Notes under the pieces: model-generated
The model's input: the letters and a program-made list of their open reading frames with translations, nothing else
What the model was told of the DNA's origin: nothing
The model's database searches: none
Position numbers and translations under genes: made by a program
In this document: positions 1-8,060 of the stretch, piece by piece
How the letters are laid out: every line of letters begins with the position of its first letter
Position numbering within the stretch: the first letter of the stretch is position 1
Assembly: GCA_963727545.1 (NCBI GenBank)
Contig: CAVSGS010000016.1
Coordinates: 62,001 to 126,000 of the forward strand
From: Flexifilum sp963727545
GTDB lineage: Bacteria > Chloroflexota > Anaerolineae > Aggregatilineales > Phototrophicaceae
DNA length: 64,000 nt
Reading direction: 5' to 3'

Positions 1-487
1 TCGTGGGCGTCGCGCCGGTCGTGCTCGAACTGGTGCTCGGCGCTGTCCCGGACGAATTGGTCGATCCGGCACCCGGCGTGCCGTTGGCTTCGATCACGTT
101 GATCTCGACCGTCGCCGGAGCGCTGCTCGTCCCGTCGGTGCGGTAGGCGGTCACGCCGAGCGTATGCGTGCCGACTCCTGCCGCCGACCAGCCGTAAGTT
201 GCGTTGAACATGGTTGCGCCATCGGCGTTAGGCGAGGGGATGGTCGCAACGGTCGAGCCGTCAACGACGATCTCAACGCGGTCGATGTCCGTCCCGGCGT
301 TGCTGACCGTCGCTTGAATGTTGACGGCGACCCCCTCAAGGTAGATCGCGTTTGGCTGGGGCGAGACGATTTGAACGACCGGCTCGCCGCTGACCGGCTG
401 ACTCTCCGGTGCGCTGCTCAGCGTACAGCCCGCAAGCAGCGCGATTAACCCAATCAGGAAACGCCGCTGAGTCGAGCGTAATGACAT
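1..487 (-). CDS. Ig-like-domain lipoprotein, 3' end outside window
   Basis: Frame is open from an ATG at 487 to the left edge, so the C-terminus is missing. The N-terminus has arginines at residues 4, 8 and 9, a hydrophobic run at 10-19, and a lipobox ending at Cys21 (LLAGC), the signature of a lipid-anchored exported protein. Residues about 37-130 read as a beta-sandwich of the bacterial Ig-like type, with motifs VVQIVSPQPN, VDRVEIVVDG-like strands and GTHTLGVTAY. After that comes a Gly/Ser/Thr-rich linker. A cell-surface binding or scaffold role is inferred; no enzyme motif is visible. It is transcribed in the same direction as the two protease-related genes upstream of it. Confidence 0.72.
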   Translation of the reverse strand, partial: MSLRSTQRRFLIGLIALLAGCTLSSAPESQPVSGEPVVQIVSPQPNAIYLEGVAVNIQATVSNAGTDIDRVEIVVDGSTVATIPSPNADGATMFNATYGWSAAGVGTHTLGVTAYRTDGTSSAPATVEINVIEANGTPGAGSTNSSGTAPSTSSSTTGATPT

Positions 488-559
488 ACCTGACACACTC
501 CTCGTAATGCGTTTGCGCCCTAAATCTAGCGCAGCGGGAGCAATTGTGCGACTCCGTAG

Positions 560-832
560 CTAAGACGCAGAGAAAACGCCGGTTTCCTGCACGTCGACGC
601 GCACGCCGTCGAGTTCGCGCGGGATCACTTCATGGTCGGCGAGTTCAGCGCGCGGGATTTTGTTATCGACCATCACGATCACACCGACGTGGGAGGTGCG
701 CTTGCCGCCCTCCGACGTGAAGCCGACCGCCACGCCGATGACGTGTGGTTTATTCATGAGGTCGTCGGCATATTTAGCCTGTACTGCCGAAGCCCGACGG
801 ACTTGCTCGTTGACATCCTCTGGTGAAGACAT
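560..832 (-). CDS. Small protein matching the N-terminal domain of the adjacent protease
   Basis: 90 residues. The ATG at 832 is chosen over the one at 853 because an AGGAGG sits six bases before it. The segment HVIGVAVGFTSEGGK then EVIPRELDGVRVDVQETG lines up with residues about 22-78 of the neighbouring protease (VVGVAVGYKASKGEK then DVIPPEVDGMLTDVYEVG). There is no signal peptide and no catalytic segment. It looks like a free-standing copy of the protease N-domain, perhaps an inhibitor, a chaperone-like prodomain or a relic of duplication. The function is not known from sequence. A repeat element of about 180 bp separates the two genes. Confidence 0.75.
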   Translation of the reverse strand: MSSPEDVNEQVRRASAVQAKYADDLMNKPHVIGVAVGFTSEGGKRTSHVGVIVMVDNKIPRAELADHEVIPRELDGVRVDVQETGVFSAS

Positions 833-857
833 AGCTGCCTCCTGTATAGCCATTAGC

Positions 858-1038
858 TTCTAGCGGTCAGCTATCAGCTACCTCACCCCCTAGCTTCCTT
901 CGGAAGCCACCCCCTCTCCACGTCGTGGAGAGGGGGTAAAGACAGGTTGCGAAGGGTTTTAAAGTCCCCTCTTTATGTAATGGAGAGGGGATGGCAGCAA
1001 AGGCTGCTTGGGGTGAGGTCGCTGACCGCTGACTGCTA
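858..1038. repeat. Composite palindromic repeat (family A core, family E arms)
   Basis: Core 881..1020 begins CCTCACCCCC and ends GGGGTGAGG, so it is palindromic end to end. Inside are two smaller palindromes, CCCCTCTCCAC/GTGGAGAGGGG and CCCCTCT/ATGGAGAGGGG, joined by a spacer with AAGACAGGTTGCGAAGGG. Outside the core lie AGCGGTCAGC (about 859-868) and GCTGACCGCT (about 1019-1030), an outer inverted pair. Related cores occur near 8061, 10612, 15551 and 31026. The function is unknown; it may be transcribed as a large hairpin. Confidence 0.85.
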
Positions 1039-2184
1039 CAACGTGACGTTGAGTTCGCTCAGCACCGTGTCGATCGGATTGAAGATGGTCGCCAAATCCG
1101 AACCGGCGAACAGCAGCCCGACGGCGCGGCTCTCGGTCGCGTCGACGATCAGCGAGCCGGAATCGCCGCCCTGACTCATCGCTTCGGTGACGACCTGCCC
1201 GACGAACCGCGCCGTTTTCGCGCCGTAAGCGATGTTGACGGTTGCGTTCAGCAGGGTGACGTTGCCCTCGGTGTACTGGGTCGTGCGCCCGTACTTGCGG
1301 ACGCGCATCCCTAAGGTGGCGGGTTTCGTCCCGCTGACATTGCCGATGGTGACGATCTCGCCGGTGAACTGCGACGGATCAACCGGGCGGGCGAGAGCGC
1401 AGTCGATCCGGTTTTCCGGCACGGCGCTGGCGCTGACGGTGCTCGCCACCGGCGTCGGCGCGGCGACGGTCTGGCTTGCCGCCAGCGACTCCAGCGTCGT
1501 CGAGGTGACGCGCTTCTGCGAGCCGAGCAGCGCCGCGATCGCGTTGGCGACGGTGACGAAGCTGCTGACCACGTCACAGCCGGTCGTGCCGCCGGGATTG
1601 GGCGTCGGGTTAGGGTTTGGATCCGGCGTGGGACCGGGATCGGGCGTTGGCGGTGGCTCCGGCGTGATCACGTCGTCGGTATAGTGGATGGTGATGAAGC
1701 GTTCCAGCGTCGCCACCATGTCGGCGGGATTTTTTCCGCCGTCAATCGGACCGGGTTGCAAGATCGCGTCGCCTTTCTTGCCCAGATTGCTGTTGGCGAG
1801 CACGTGATTGTTGGAGAGGATCAGCTTATCGCCGCTGACCTTGTCGGTCACGAGCACGCCGAGCGTCCCGGCGGTGATCTGGTAGTGACCGATGCTCACG
1901 CCGCAGGGGATCGGGCGGATGCGCTGGGTCGGATCAAGCTGCGCCTTCAACAAGCCAACTTCATAAACGTCCGTCAGCATCCCATCCACTTCCGGGGGGA
2001 TCACGTCCTCGACGGCGAGCGCGGACAGCGGCTGCTTCGCTTGAACCAGCACGACGACCGAGAGATCGCCGCTCTTTTCGCCCTTGGAGGCTTTATAGCC
2101 AACGGCGACTCCGACCACGTTCTTTTTCGAGAGTAGCTGCGGCTCGAACCGTTCCTGAGCTTGCATGGCTTGAAAGGTTGACAT
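1036..2184 (-). CDS. Trypsin-fold serine protease with N-terminal accessory domain
   Basis: 382 residues. Residues 1-80 form a small domain shared with the 90-residue neighbour. Residues 95-170 carry the His region (SNNHVLA, His127). About 176-200 is a Pro/Asp/Asn-rich insertion. The second half has NRIDCALARP (Asp261, candidate catalytic Asp) and the nucleophile region SQGGDSGSL with Ser342. This His/Asp/Ser order matches chymotrypsin-like (S1-type) peptidases. No signal peptide is visible, so it may act in the cytoplasm or leave by another route. The proline-rich insertion lies between the His and Asp segments and probably forms a loop. The gene ends inside the outer arm of the composite repeat. 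Confidence 0.8.
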   Translation of the reverse strand: MSTFQAMQAQERFEPQLLSKKNVVGVAVGYKASKGEKSGDLSVVVLVQAKQPLSALAVEDVIPPEVDGMLTDVYEVGLLKAQLDPTQRIRPIPCGVSIGHYQITAGTLGVLVTDKVSGDKLILSNNHVLANSNLGKKGDAILQPGPIDGGKNPADMVATLERFITIHYTDDVITPEPPPTPDPGPTPDPNPNPTPNPGGTTGCDVVSSFVTVANAIAALLGSQKRVTSTTLESLAASQTVAAPTPVASTVSASAVPENRIDCALARPVDPSQFTGEIVTIGNVSGTKPATLGMRVRKYGRTTQYTEGNVTLLNATVNIAYGAKTARFVGQVVTEAMSQGGDSGSLIVDATESRAVGLLFAGSDLATIFNPIDTVLSELNVTL

Positions 2185-2349
2185 GGGCTTTTTATTCTTC
2201 CTTCCTAACGTTTTGATTATTCTAGCACGGGCGGAGCTTGTGCGAGAATCTCTGAGCGAGCGCTAATGCCGGATGCTGGTCTGACTCGCTCAACACGCGC
2301 GCGGCGCGTTCGTGGTAGAGTTGTAGCGAATATACTGATTTCGCGCTCT

Positions 2350-2474
2350 AAGCTAACTTCAGTTATGGATAAGACGATTGTACAAACGAGTTTTCTCGTG
2401 TAGGGGCACGATATATCGTGCCCCTACGGTGAAAATCTTCCCTTGAATTCCTTATCCATAATTCACGTTAAGCT
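2350..2474. repeat. MITE-like element with terminal inverted repeats (copy 1)
   Basis: The left end at 2350-2374 contains AGTTATGGATAAG and the right end at about 2450-2474 contains CTTATCCATAATTCACG. The ends are imperfect inverted repeats of about 25 bp. In the middle is a palindrome with GTAGGGGCA arms around CGATATATCG (2400-2427). A second copy lies at about 29116-29273, and a partial one begins near 11998. The element has no coding capacity. It ends just before the start of the following gene. Confidence 0.7.
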
Positions 2475-2499
2475 AGGTTTTGAAAGGATCTGCCGCGCG

Positions 2500-3270
2500 A
2501 TGCAGGTGATCGAACCTGATCCGCAGTTAGGCGAAGCGCTCGCTAACTTCCCCAGCAACCGCCTGCGCCCGTTGATCATCGCCGGGGCGGTGATCGCGCC
2601 GGTGGCGCTGCTGCTCGGCTTGACGACGGCGCAAGTCGAGGCGTGGTGGGGACCGCTGGTGACGGTGATCGTGGTCGCGTTGGTCGGCTTGATCGCCGGG
2701 TGGTACGTGCTGCACGGCTGGAACCGCGAGATCATCCTCTACGAGCGCGGTTTCAGCTACCGCGAAGGCTCGACGGTGGTCTATTTCAATTACGACGAGG
2801 TCGCCAGCATCCGGTCGCGCGCCGAGCGGCTCGCCTATTTCGGCGGCTTGATCCATCGCAATCGCTATCGCTACGACGTCTCGACGTGGGCGGGCGATCG
2901 CTTCACGATCACGCACCAGTATCGCCACGTCGATCAGCTCGGCACGCAGCTCACCGAGGCGATCAACCGGGTGCTCGCGCCGGAGATCGCGCAGCGGCTG
3001 GCAGACGGCAAACTGGTCGCTTTCGGCGACACGCTGCGAATCGGCGGCGATGGGCTGCATGATGGCGGGCGCACGCTGGCGTGGCGCGATTTCAATGGCT
3101 ACCGGATCGGCGGGCGCAAGCTGACGATCCTCGCGGCGGGCGATATCGAGTGGCTGGCGCTGCCGCTGGGCGAGATTGACAACGTGCTGCTGCTGGTGGC
3201 GCTGCTGAAGGGGCAGATCGCCACGCGCGAAGGGCAGCGCCCAGCGTCCCGCGATGGCGATCCGGGTTAA
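2500..3270 (+). CDS. Membrane protein with PH-like domain, DUF6585-like
   Basis: 256 residues from an ATG preceded by GAAAGG. Upstream in-frame starts fall inside the repeat element and are rejected. Two adjacent transmembrane helices lie at about residues 25-75 (IIAGAVIAPVALLLG and VTVIVVALVGLIAGW). The remaining cytoplasmic part begins LYERGFSYREG and continues with strands such as VVYFNYDEV. This arrangement resembles the DUF6585 family by memory. There are no catalytic residues. The role is unknown, perhaps membrane sensing or scaffolding. It converges with the RTX-type protein downstream. Confidence 0.7.
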   Translation: MQVIEPDPQLGEALANFPSNRLRPLIIAGAVIAPVALLLGLTTAQVEAWWGPLVTVIVVALVGLIAGWYVLHGWNREIILYERGFSYREGSTVVYFNYDEVASIRSRAERLAYFGGLIHRNRYRYDVSTWAGDRFTITHQYRHVDQLGTQLTEAINRVLAPEIAQRLADGKLVAFGDTLRIGGDGLHDGGRTLAWRDFNGYRIGGRKLTILAAGDIEWLALPLGEIDNVLLLVALLKGQIATREGQRPASRDGDPG

Positions 3271-3286
3271 TCGTTAGGCTGGCGAT

Positions 3287-4513
3287 CTACGAGCTCGCCG
3301 CATCCTCGGCGTAAGCGATCTGCACGTTCTCAAAGTTCGTCCAGCGCAAGGTGAAGCCGGGCAGGTCGAGCGCATCGACTGCTGCCGCGATGTCGGCTTC
3401 GGTCGGCGTGTTGTCGCCCGGCGTCAGGTTGAGCGTGATCACCAGCGTGTCATTGCCGTCGCCGCCGTCGAGCGGCGTGTCGATGACGCCTTCGCTGTAG
3501 TCCAACGTCAGCGTATCGTCGCCCGCGCCCATCGTGATGGTGCTCTTCTCCAACTGCATGTGACGATCCTGCGTCACGCGCAGGTGATCCGCGCCGTCGC
3601 CCAGATCAATCTTGCCGCTGATCAGTCCGCTCAGGTCGACCACCTGCGCGCCGTCGTCGCCCTGAATCGCTGCCACACCGCCGACAAGTCGCGACCCCTC
3701 CACCAGCAGCGATCCGTCCCGGATCATTTGCACTGCCACGCCGTCCGGCACCTCAATTTGACTGCTGTCGATGACAAATTCGCTGTCGCCCATCACACCA
3801 ACCGACTCCGCGCCTTCGACCCGAAGATTCACGAGCACGAAGCGCAGTTTCCCGTCCGAGATTTGGACGCCGGTCGCGCTTTCGCTCCCCTGCACCAAGA
3901 TCGTCGGCGTCGCCGGATCAACTTCACCCCAATAGCGTACGTCCACGTCGCCGTAGACGTAGATACCCGTAACGTTCGTCCCGGTTGCGCTGAGCGTCAC
4001 GTTGTCGTTGATCAGCAAGCGGCTGCCGCGCGTGTTCAGACTGATCAACTGCCCGGTGAGGTCGCTGGCTTCGAGGCGCAGATGATCGTCCAGCACCAGC
4101 GTGCCCGATCCGAAGATCGGTCCATCGATCAGATGGTAGGCGGTCGCGTAGTCACCGCCCGCGCGGATGACGCCGCCGCCCCGTATCAGCGTCAGGTCGT
4201 TGACCTGAAAGGTTCCGGGCGTGGTCGCATCGGCAAAGTCGAGCGTGCCGTCGATCTGCATGGTGACGACGTTGTTCGGTCGCACGAACAAGGGCTGCCG
4301 CCACGTCGCCAGCCGCCCGACGGTGAAGTTTTTCCCGGTGATGTCGTAGGTATCAGTGCCGACACCGGGTAGGCACATGACAGATAATCCGCGCGGAATC
4401 CCGGTTTCACAGCCGAGGAAGGACGGAACCACCAAGACCAGCGCGATCAGGATGATGGCGAAAATCAGCACGAGTCGAATCCGCTTGCGGACAGGTGCTA
4501 AAAATTCGGGCAT
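3287..4513 (-). CDS. Membrane-anchored beta-rich surface protein with RTX-type calcium repeats
   Basis: 408 residues. One N-terminal transmembrane anchor at about 12-32 (LVLIFAIILIALVLVVPSFLG) is followed by a long region of short strand-turn units. These are rich in Gly, Asp, Val and Leu and are typical of a right-handed beta-helix. Residues about 300-360 hold glycine/aspartate repeats (LGDGADHL, GAGDDTL, GGDGNDTL) that match the calcium-binding RTX nonapeptide pattern. The protein probably faces outside and needs calcium to fold. No enzymatic motif was found. It could be an adhesin or a parallel-beta-helix scaffold. Confidence 0.72.
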   Translation of the reverse strand: MPEFLAPVRKRIRLVLIFAIILIALVLVVPSFLGCETGIPRGLSVMCLPGVGTDTYDITGKNFTVGRLATWRQPLFVRPNNVVTMQIDGTLDFADATTPGTFQVNDLTLIRGGGVIRAGGDYATAYHLIDGPIFGSGTLVLDDHLRLEASDLTGQLISLNTRGSRLLINDNVTLSATGTNVTGIYVYGDVDVRYWGEVDPATPTILVQGSESATGVQISDGKLRFVLVNLRVEGAESVGVMGDSEFVIDSSQIEVPDGVAVQMIRDGSLLVEGSRLVGGVAAIQGDDGAQVVDLSGLISGKIDLGDGADHLRVTQDRHMQLEKSTITMGAGDDTLTLDYSEGVIDTPLDGGDGNDTLVITLNLTPGDNTPTEADIAAAVDALDLPGFTLRWTNFENVQIAYAEDAASS

Positions 4514-4667
4514 GGTATCCCTCTCGATTTTGCGGCTGCTGAATTAGGGAATGGGGCGATGATAGCTGCGAAGCTGTACGCTCACTTTACTATAGTCGAC
4601 GAATTTCAGCGAATGGGTGCGCCGCTGCTGCTTTTCACTTTGGCTTTTCAACTCTATACTCTTGCTT

Positions 4668-5135
4668 ATGGATTACGTAATTCACCTCGTCGTCCCGAAG
4701 ACGGGCGAACTCACACCGAAAATGGTCGAGTGGCTGTTCAAGCACGGCGGAAATCCGCTGGTGCCGGAGGAGCATTTCCCGGTGCGCAAGCTTAAGCCGA
4801 AGGTGCTCGCGCGCATCCTGCTCAAGCTCGATCCGTCGCTGATCCCGGAGCAGCTTGAACAGGGAGTCGGGCTGAATTATCCGATGCCGGAGTTAGGGAT
4901 GCGGCTGCTGATCCACGAGCGCGGCGTGATGCTGGAATTCCCCTACATGGGCGGGACGCTGGCGCGGATCGTACTGGGGATCGGCTACACCTACATTCGC
5001 TTCCTCTACGACCGGGCGGGCTTTTGGAGCTACGACCCGCAGTTGAACGTAATCTCTTACGCCGACGACTATCAGAGCATCGACGAAACCGCCGACTTGA
5101 TGGAGCAGCTTTTGCCCAAACTGCTCAATGGCTAG
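4668..5135 (+). CDS. Conserved-looking hypothetical protein
   Basis: 155 residues from the ATG at 4668 (MDYVIHLVVPKTGELT). An upstream in-frame start would add a cysteine-rich, unlikely extension. The protein is soluble with mixed alpha/beta character. Motifs include PEEHFPVRKLKPKVLARI, GMRLLIHERGVMLEFPY and a short hydrophobic patch ARIVLGIGYTYIRFLYD that is probably amphipathic rather than membrane-spanning. I do not recognise the family. It ends about 50 bp before the tRNA gene on the same strand. Confidence 0.65.
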   Translation: MDYVIHLVVPKTGELTPKMVEWLFKHGGNPLVPEEHFPVRKLKPKVLARILLKLDPSLIPEQLEQGVGLNYPMPELGMRLLIHERGVMLEFPYMGGTLARIVLGIGYTYIRFLYDRAGFWSYDPQLNVISYADDYQSIDETADLMEQLLPKLLNG

Positions 5136-5184
5136 CGAGCGAGGATTGATCTTCTCGGCGGGAGTTTATAGAATACGCGCATCG

Positions 5185-5257
5185 GGGCGTGTAGCTTAAC
5201 GGTCAAAGCATCCGACTCATAATCGGCTGACTCTAGGTTCGAATCCTAGCACGCCCA
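5185..5257 (+). tRNA. tRNA with CAU anticodon (elongator Met or Ile2)
   Basis: 73 nt folding into a full cloverleaf. The acceptor GGGCGTG (5185-5191) pairs with CACGCCC (5250-5256). The D arm is GCTT/AAGC. The anticodon loop CTCATAA has CAT at 5218-5220, and the T arm is CTAGG-TTCGAAT-CCTAG. The discriminator is A and no CCA is encoded. A CAU anticodon fits elongator methionine, or isoleucine-2 if C34 becomes lysidine. The anticodon stem (CCGA/TCGG) resembles known Ile2 tRNAs, but the isotype cannot be settled by eye. Confidence 0.93.
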
Positions 5258-5266
5258 TCGAACTAC

Positions 5267-5593
5267 CTACGATCCGTCAACCACCTGCGCCCGACAGTCC
5301 GCCAGCACCTCCGGCGGAATCAACCGCCGTGCGATCAGGATCAACCCCGGCACAATCAACAGATCATCCAACTGACCGATCACCGGAATGAAGTCCGGGA
5401 TCAGGTCGAAGGGCAGCAGCAGATAGCCGACCGCTGCGCCGAGTGCGAGCTTTGCCAGCAGCGGGGTGCGCGCATCCGCCAGCACGAGGCGGTACACCGC
5501 GATCTCGCGCTTGGCGTCGCGGGCGATCTGCCGCAGTTTGGTGCTCAGGCGCGGGCTTTGAGTGCGTCGATCTGGGTTTTCATCTCCGTCCAC
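5267..5593 (-). CDS. DUF1232 (YkvA-like) small membrane protein
   Basis: 108 residues. The DUF1232 signature GYLLLPFDLIPDFIPVIGQ is present at about residues 55-75 and is followed by DDLLIVPGLILIARRLIP. It has one or two hydrophobic segments, so it is probably membrane-associated. The biochemical role of the family is not established. Its start overlaps the upstream coiled-coil gene by 49 nt, suggesting translational coupling. It ends nine bases from the tRNA gene on the other strand. Confidence 0.85.
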   Translation of the reverse strand: MDGDENPDRRTQSPRLSTKLRQIARDAKREIAVYRLVLADARTPLLAKLALGAAVGYLLLPFDLIPDFIPVIGQLDDLLIVPGLILIARRLIPPEVLADCRAQVVDGS

Positions 5594-5835
5594 AAGCGCT
5601 CCACTTTTGGTTTCAACGTTTGCCAGTCAGGGCGGCGTGCCACTTGATCGAGGTACTGGCGCGCCTGCAAGCGCTTTTCGTGCAGATCGTCGAGCGTCTG
5701 CTGCTGCTCACGCCGCCGCTGAGCCGCGTCACTGCTGCGATCTTCTGCCGCTTCCCAGTCTTCTAGATCGGCTTCCAGCTGGTGAAGCTGTGTTTCCATC
5801 GACTGCCGAAACGCGGTTCTGTCGTCCATGTTCAT
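5545..5835 (-). CDS. Short coiled-coil protein
   Basis: 96 residues from an ATG at 5835 preceded by GGGAG. Longer versions run into repeat-like sequence and are rejected. Nearly the whole protein is charged and heptad-like (METQLHQLEADLEDWEAAED, RREQQQTLDDLHEKRLQAR), predicting a continuous coiled coil with no membrane segment. It overlaps the DUF1232 gene downstream, so the two products probably work together at the membrane; this is inference only. No family name is assigned. Confidence 0.7.
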   Translation of the reverse strand: MNMDDRTAFRQSMETQLHQLEADLEDWEAAEDRSSDAAQRRREQQQTLDDLHEKRLQARQYLDQVARRPDWQTLKPKVERLWTEMKTQIDALKARA

Positions 5836-5940
5836 ACGGTGCTCCCAATAAAAGTCCGTCGCTCTCAGTATAGATTCATTACAGTTGGAATTCCATTGGA
5901 AAACGAGGAAGATGCCGTGAGGGAAAGCCGCCGCACTAAA

Positions 5941-5976
5941 AGAAATCCCCTCTCCGCCAAGCGGAAAGGGGACTGA
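5941..5976. repeat. Short fragment of family A palindrome
   Basis: AATCCCCTCTCCGCC followed by GCGGAAAGGGGAC forms a small hairpin with the CCCCTCTCC arm typical of the longer family A elements. It is probably a decayed or minimal copy. Confidence 0.5.
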
Positions 5977-6000
5977 AACGGCTGATGGCAATTGCGGCGA

Positions 6001-6927
6001 TTACGAGGCAGACGGCGTCTCGTCCGCGTTGAGTTCGGCGTTGATCGCCTGAGCGAAGTTGTCGTAAGGCTGCGCGCCGACAAACAGCTTGCCGTTGATG
6101 AAGAAGGTCGGCGTGCCGCCCACACCCAATGCCTGACCGTCGTTGTAGTCCTGAATCACCTCGTCGCGGTGCTGCTGATCGTCGTAGCACTGGGTGAAAG
6201 TATCAACGTCGAGATTCAGGTCAGTAGCATCTTTGACGAAAGCGTCGCGGTTCAGGTTGCTTGGGTCGGCGTACAGCAGGTCGTGGAAGTCCCAGAACGC
6301 GCCTTGATCGTTGGCGCAGCTTGCCGCCAGCGCCGCCGAGAGCGAGTCTTGTCCCAAAATCGGGTAGTCGCGGTAGACGAAACGCACCTTGTCGCTGTAG
6401 GTTTCCAGCAGCGGCTTGATGGTCTGGTCGTTGAAGCGTTTACAGTAAGAGCAGTGGAAATCGCCGAATTCGACGATCACGACCGGCGCGTCTTCCGGTC
6501 CTAGCGACGGCTGATCCACTACCGAGACGTCATAACGCTTGTTGGGGTCGACCACGTCGGCAGCGGCGTTACCGGGGACGGCGGCGACCGCGGTGGCGAC
6601 CGCCGAGTTGATCAGCGCTTCGGTGTCGATGGCTGCGCCTGAGCCTTGCGGCAGCGCGGCGATCGCCGACGAAACCGACTGCTCGATCAGCGCGGTGTTT
6701 TCCTCGCGGTTCTGCTGGGCGATCCGGTCGTAACCGAAGACGCCGATCACCACGCCGACCAGCAAGGCGACGACAGCGATCACGAAATAGTTGAAGGTCA
6801 CGCGCGGGATCACGGCGAGCGCCGGTGCCTCAGTGGGAGTGGTCGGCGGGGCACTTAAAATTTCGGCATCTGGCGCTGCCGCCGGGGTATCCGGCGGCGG
6901 AACCGGAAGATTCGCATCAGTGTTCAC
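6001..6927 (-). CDS. Membrane-anchored DsbA/thioredoxin-like disulfide oxidoreductase
   Basis: 308 residues, GTG start at 6927 with AAGGAA upstream. The layout is a cytoplasmic Pro-rich tail at 1-40, one transmembrane helix at 46-64, a linker, then a thioredoxin-fold DsbA-type domain from about 133. The active site is CSYC (Cys159, Cys162) in EFGDFHCSYCKRF, and the cis-proline loop is GGTPTFFING near residue 270. It likely forms or isomerises disulfide bonds in exported proteins, in keeping with the many secreted proteins nearby. The helical insertion contains two further cysteines (AASC, FTQC). Confidence 0.9.
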   Translation of the reverse strand: MNTDANLPVPPPDTPAAAPDAEILSAPPTTPTEAPALAVIPRVTFNYFVIAVVALLVGVVIGVFGYDRIAQQNREENTALIEQSVSSAIAALPQGSGAAIDTEALINSAVATAVAAVPGNAAADVVDPNKRYDVSVVDQPSLGPEDAPVVIVEFGDFHCSYCKRFNDQTIKPLLETYSDKVRFVYRDYPILGQDSLSAALAASCANDQGAFWDFHDLLYADPSNLNRDAFVKDATDLNLDVDTFTQCYDDQQHRDEVIQDYNDGQALGVGGTPTFFINGKLFVGAQPYDNFAQAINAELNADETPSAS

Positions 6928-7116
6928 AATCGTTCCTTACCCATTAAACTCATCCTCGAAAAATCATACCACAATCACTGGCAATAGAGGTTCGGTGGTA
7001 CGCTCACTCAGTTACTTTGTGCACCGCATATTTGTGACGCTTGCATACCCGGCATCCTTACGGGCGCTTTCCGTGTAAAATAGAGTGGTTCAAGAAATTT
7101 CCCAACTGGAGGGATA

Positions 7117-8055
7117 TTGAGAGGTCTGGTCGTTAAGGAGCAAAGCGGCTTCTTTTGGGTTGAGGCTGAGGACGGTCAAATTTACATGTGCCGCCTGCGG
7201 GGGCGGCTGATGGAGGAAGCGCAGTCGTCGGACATCGCCGCTATCGGTGACCGGGTGACGATTGCCCCGTTCGAAGACCTGACCGGCACGCTCGAAGCGG
7301 TCGAGCCGCGCACCAGCGTGATCTCGCGGGCGATGCGGACGGAGGGGAGCCGGGGCGCGGGCGCGTCCGAACGCGAGCAGGTGATCATGGCGAATGCCGA
7401 GCAAGCGATCTTCGTCTTTGCCGCGACCGCGCCGACGCCGAATTTCCGCCTGCTGGATCGCTTTCTGGTGATGGGCGAGAAAGCCGACATCGAGCAAATC
7501 GTGATCGTCGTCAACAAGATCGACCTGCTGGATCGTCCGGCGGCGGAAGCGGAGTTCGCGCCCTATACGGCGATGGGTTACACCACCCTGTTCACCAGCG
7601 CGCTCGAGCGGCAGGGCGTCACCGAATTGAAGGCGCTGCTCAAAGACCGGATTTCGGTCTTTACGGGACCGTCCGGCGTCGGCAAAACCAGCCTGCTCAA
7701 CGACATCCAGCCCGGCTTAGGGCGCGCGATCAAGGACGTCAGCCAGATCACGCAGGTGGGGATGCACACCACCCGCGACAGCGAACTGGTCAAACTGGAC
7801 GAGGGTGGCTATCTGGCGGACACGCCGGGTATTCGCAACCTGACGGTCTGGGACGTCGAGCCGGAGGAATTGGACGGCTACTACCGCGACATCACGCCGT
7901 TCATTTCGCAGTGCCGCTTCCGCGACTGCACCCATCACAGCGAGCCGGGCTGCGCCGTCCGCGCCGCCGTCGACGCCGGGAAGATCAGCCGCGTGCGCTA
8001 TCAGAGCTATCTCAGCCTGCGCGACGAACTCGAAGAAGCCTACGCCTTCGACTAA
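7117..8055 (+). CDS. rsgA: Ribosome small-subunit-dependent GTPase A
   Basis: 312 residues, TTG start at 7117 with GGAGGG just upstream. An N-terminal OB-fold (RGLVVKEQSGFFWVE) precedes a circularly permuted GTPase domain: G4 (NKIDLL), then G1 (GPSGVGKTSLLN), then G3 (DTPGIRN). The C-terminal zinc module has the pattern C-x5-C-x-H-x5-C (CRFRDCTHHSEPGC). RsgA binds the 30S subunit late in assembly and uses GTP hydrolysis to check maturation and release factors. All expected motifs are present and the length is normal. Confidence 0.97.
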   Translation: MRGLVVKEQSGFFWVEAEDGQIYMCRLRGRLMEEAQSSDIAAIGDRVTIAPFEDLTGTLEAVEPRTSVISRAMRTEGSRGAGASEREQVIMANAEQAIFVFAATAPTPNFRLLDRFLVMGEKADIEQIVIVVNKIDLLDRPAAEAEFAPYTAMGYTTLFTSALERQGVTELKALLKDRISVFTGPSGVGKTSLLNDIQPGLGRAIKDVSQITQVGMHTTRDSELVKLDEGGYLADTPGIRNLTVWDVEPEELDGYYRDITPFISQCRFRDCTHHSEPGCAVRAAVDAGKISRVRYQSYLSLRDELEEAYAFD

Positions 8056-8060
8056 TTTCT

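Noticed and set aside
881..1020. Possible CRISPR array from repeated CCCCTCTCC units
   Set aside because: Units are paired as hairpins, not direct repeats with regular unique spacers, and no cas genes are present.
2443..2499. Earlier TTG start for the PH-like membrane protein
   Set aside because: It lies inside the MITE-like repeat and lacks a ribosome-binding site; the ATG at 2500 has GAAAGG upstream.
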